Positions 60,830 through 64,000 of a stretch of DNA of 64,000 bases are shown piece after piece. The position numbers were made by a program, and so were the translations under genes. The DNA is from Clavelina lepadiformis (taxonomy: Eukaryota > Chordata > Ascidiacea > Aplousobranchia > Clavelinidae): assembly GCF_947623445.1 (NCBI RefSeq), contig NC_135247.1, positions 14,634,501 through 14,698,500 on the forward strand, written 5' to 3'. Positions within the stretch are counted from its first letter, which is position 1, and every line of letters begins with the position of its first letter. The notes under the pieces were generated by a model. That model did no database searches. It was not told where the DNA came from and saw only the letters and a program-made list of their open reading frames with translations.

Positions 60830-61298
60830 TGTAACTTACTAAGTCGACAGCGATGACGACTTGAGCTGATGAGCTTAACTTATGACGTGTTGTCTTATTA
60901 TGTCCATGTTGTAAAACACAAGATAAATAATATATGTACTACAAGACTGTCACTATTTCACCGAACAAATCCTACATTCGAATCTACAGTATTTTGATCA
61001 GTTTCTTGGTTTTCAAACATTAATTAGCTAAATTCAACCTTTTTGCATATCCATCCATCGGTTGCAGTATATATTGCAGCATGCTTGAATTATTATTGTC
61101 CATCACTTCATTTAAATGTGAGGTTTTGCCAATGGTTTATTGATATAGTTAGTAAACAAGTTAAAATCGCTGTAGGCTTACTACACTCTTCAACATGAAT
61201 TGATTGTCACCTCCTCCGTTTTTGTTTTTTTGGCAAAGTCAAACAGGGGAAAACATTCTTTATGTTAATGGTCCAATTCTCCTTGGCTGTCAAAAATT
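60830..61298. other. Gap between the 60.5-kb frame and the PRAME-like pseudogene
   Basis: AT-rich sequence with no coding or repeat signal that I can define. Confidence 0.35.
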
Positions 61299-63452
61299 TC
61301 AACCTCTGAACTGGTAATCCAACTCGAAACTACTCGTCGGGTCGCTTTTCCAAATCATCCAAGATCCTCTTAACATTTCGGGAACAATTTGATCTGACGC
61401 GAATGGCACATGAGCGGAAAAGTAACTCGTTTCTGTATGCTCACGAAAGATTGTCCCACTGTTCGTGACCTCATCCGGTAAAGCGGATATAACAGCGTCG
61501 AAGATTTTTAACAAAGATTCCCTGCTGACGTTTCGCTCCCTGATGCCGAAACGTCGCAATGAGCTACATTTTGCTCGGGAAGTTACCAGGTTTATCAAAT
61601 CGCGAGCTTGGTTTTCGTTCAAGTTGCAATGATCGAAGCTGAAGGATCGAATGCAAGACAAATATTTTTCAAAAAACTGAAGAAAGCTATTCCACAATTC
61701 TAAGTTTCTTGTCAAAGAGGTTTCGCACTTTAGCCTCAAACAGGATAATGCAGACGTGTTGTCTTTTCCTGAAGAGATTTGCGATGTGTTTAGCTGTTCG
61801 TAACACCTGGCTAACCATTCCAGGGCTTCAGCTGTGATGCTTTCATGGGCAAATTTCAGGGAAATTAACGAGTCCGGAAGATGTAAAGCATTACTTTGGA
61901 AGCCCTTGGCATTGTCACAGAACGACATACGAATGCCGCTAATTTTCACTGCCCTGAGCTTAGGCCAGTGAACAGGTCTGCAAAATAAAACAAATTGGTT
62001 TCACATTTTTGTTTCAGTTAAAAATTGCATTTAAAACTCCATTTAATGTAGGAAAACATTGTGTGATACCTCAGTGAAGGAAAATTTGTCTGATTGCGTT
62101 GTCCACGAAGCAAGCACAAATTTTTCTAAATTGACTAAACGTGATAATCCTTCTCTCGCCTGAAAGATTGAGTTCGGATCGTGGTGGTAAAAATTTATTT
62201 TGCGAATGTCCGCAGGATTCACTACCGTCTGCAAGATTTGCTCTACTGTACTAAAACAGACGTTCTCAAACCTGCAGTATGTACAAGAAATTGAACTATA
62301 TTATGATATACTTTACAAAATAAGAAATCTTATCAGAGAAGCTTCCAAGGAACACCAGGACTTGCTAAATATTTTACCTAATTGAAGCAAGATCCACTGC
62401 GAAACCGTTGTATCAGACTCTCGTAGAATTGACAGCACTTCCTTCGAATACATGTCGAAGGGTGTTTCGATATAAGCTAATCCCAGTTTTATTGAAGGAA
62501 TTTCCAAATTGTGTTGTTCTAAAAAATAAGTTTTGTTATTTTAAGCTAAAGCTATTTATATTTACTCAAAGATTTATGCTATAGGCTAGCTATATGCTTA
62601 TTTGTTTTATGCAAATATTAGACTTTTAATACCTTTCTTTATTGGCAAAGTTTTTTTTTTATTTTTGTCCGTCCTTTGTTGTAGTGCCCATATCAACATG
62701 TTTATCACCTCATCCGTTATGAACTGAGCGTTTTCAATATCCTCGCGTAAGTCCAACGTTTTCAACGGATGCCTTTGTTGCTTTTAAATAATCTCGTTAC
62801 GGATCTGCTGGACGGAGTTATCCAGAAACGCGTTGTTTGCATGAGTTTGTCTTGCATCCAAGCTATAATAACTACAAATATGCGAAAGGAAAACACTTGC
62901 AAATGAATTAGCTTGCTGACTAGATAGATTGACCAAAAATGCCGATTGACTGATGTCGTTACATAGAAGGAAGCCATCCACAGCAAATAATATCAACCAC
63001 TATCTCATTGTTAGTGATAAACCGATTGGAAATGATTCCTCCACTAAACAGGATGGTGAAAAGCTATCTTCAGTCCAAGTCGCCATAACGACGTAAGTGC
63101 AATGTCTTGATAATGCCATTGCTCGAAACCGCCGCTCTTGATTCTTATCCGCTACTGCAGCATACGTATGAGAATGAATTATCATCACGCGCCACCTCAT
63201 ACCCTCGCTGCCGGTATTGCTACAATCTTTTTGTTCATAAGTAAAATGAGCGTGACCTTTGTCTAACGTCAGTATGAAAGCTCGCATTACGTCTAATAAA
63301 GTTAATCGCGGCAGCAGTTTACTCGTAACGAAAGTAAGTAGCATTTCGCACGACCACAAGATGTTACTTTCGTTGATTAAACGATCAAACATCGCTTTAG
63401 CGATTGATTGCCTACACCACTCATACAGAGAAAGTGGGTTAATAGTTGACTT
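61299..63452 (-). pseudogene. PRAME/LRRC14-like pseudogene, tandem copy of the gene at 50982-53350
   Basis: The four-exon layout of the intact gene is kept: 63452-62633, 62518-62378, 62271-62070 and 61977-61299, with the same splice positions. Several lesions disable it. The start codon position reads AAG instead of ATG. Exon 1 has TAG right after SLTMR (near 62999-63001, where the intact copy has CAG) and TAA after NEII (near 62784-62786). Exon 2 is 141 rather than 142 bases, shifting frame. Exon 4 lacks 23 bases near its start, shifting frame again. Parts of the protein remain readable, for example LLTFVTSKLLPRLTLLDVM and the C-terminal repeat block. The gene probably decayed after a local duplication. 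Confidence 0.88.
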
Positions 63453-64000
63453 TTTTATTCGCTTGGATGTAACCTTTATAACAACAACAGAAAATTAATA
63501 GAGTGAGACCATTATGTAGGCCACGTAATGTATGTGATGTAATAAACAAACTGACATTACTGTCGTAGCACCGGATCACCAACAAATACCCTTTTAGAAA
63601 ATTTGCTATTTGAGTTACTTTACAAATTATAGAGAGCAGATTAAAGTTGTGTAAGCCAGCTATAATATAAAGCAAATATAAAATCCAATGTCGAAACATT
63701 TCATTGCGGATACAGCTTAATTACGCAATCACACACTTCAACGTAGGATCACTGTCCCCTTCCGAGCACTGTTTAACTGTCTGTGTCTTACCAGACTGCT
63801 CAATGCGTAATGGTTACTTGTACTGCAATAGACTTTTTCCTTTTTTTGTATTTAAAAAATGCACTATCCAACGTGCTATTGACGACGTTATTCCTCCGCC
63901 ATATGTGGGCCACAAGGAAACATCTGCTACCGTCAGTTCGTTGATCGATCGTTGTTGTGCAATCAAAGAAAAGGCAATAAAGTGACTTATGCAATTGTGA
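63453..64000. other. 5' flank of the pseudogene
   Basis: The end of the window (about 63900-63990) is similar to 54575-54700, so the duplication that produced the pseudogene included upstream sequence. The homologous block lies about 450 bases from the old start here but about 1200 bases from the start in the intact copy. No gene is supported. Confidence 0.45.

Noticed and set aside
1-64000. tRNA, rRNA, CRISPR arrays and bacterial-type operons
   Set aside because: No cloverleaf with intact A and B boxes, no rRNA segment and no spaced repeat array was seen; all coding evidence is eukaryotic and split by introns.

Overview
The window is animal nuclear DNA. Its genes are interrupted by many short GT–AG introns with consistent phases, and nothing resembles operons or ribosome-binding sites. 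Recognised genes are DCAF17, PPT2, MGST3, ASZ1 (GASZ), COASY, ITPA and a PRAME/LRRC14-type leucine-rich gene. Low GC, compact introns and abundant small hAT and pogo-type elements fit an invertebrate deuterostome, possibly a tunicate such as Ciona. The species is inference; no sequence here proves it.

Layout. 0-5 kb: two unassigned minus-strand genes, one Thr/Asn-rich and running off the left edge, one Ser/Pro-rich. 7-11.5 kb: DCAF17 (+), nine exons. 13.9-16.9 kb: PPT2 (-), six exons with a complete catalytic triad. 17.9-18.5 kb: an unassigned minus-strand gene fragment. 20.9-24.2 kb: MGST3 (+) and ASZ1 (-) converge with about 280 bp between stop codons. 24.3-30.9 kb: repeat-rich, with no recognised gene. 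30.9-34.5 kb: COASY (+). 35.0-41.5 kb: a 16-exon minus-strand gene for a protein of about 878 residues with an unusual order: coiled coil, Tudor-like pair, TIR, TIR, Tudor-like pair. 41.5-46 kb: repeats and a decayed pogo/Tigger transposase. 46.2-50.5 kb: ITPA (+), whose second intron is packed with transposons. 51-53.4 kb: an intact PRAME/LRRC14-like gene (-). 53.4-61 kb: repeats and no recognised gene. 61.3-63.5 kb: a disabled tandem copy of the PRAME/LRRC14-like gene.

The genes do not form one pathway. COASY makes coenzyme A, PPT2 is a lysosomal thioesterase for acyl-cysteine or acyl-CoA-like thioesters, ITPA cleans the nucleotide pool, MGST3 is a membrane glutathione enzyme, DCAF17 is a predicted CUL4-DDB1 receptor and ASZ1 belongs to the germline piRNA machinery. 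The TIR/Tudor gene and the PRAME-like family are the loci most likely to be lineage-specific.

Exon models were built by hand from splice signals, reading phase and remembered family sequences. For DCAF17, PPT2, MGST3, ASZ1, COASY, ITPA, the TIR/Tudor gene and the intact PRAME-like gene, exon lengths sum to a multiple of three with matching phases at every junction. No alignment or expression data were available.
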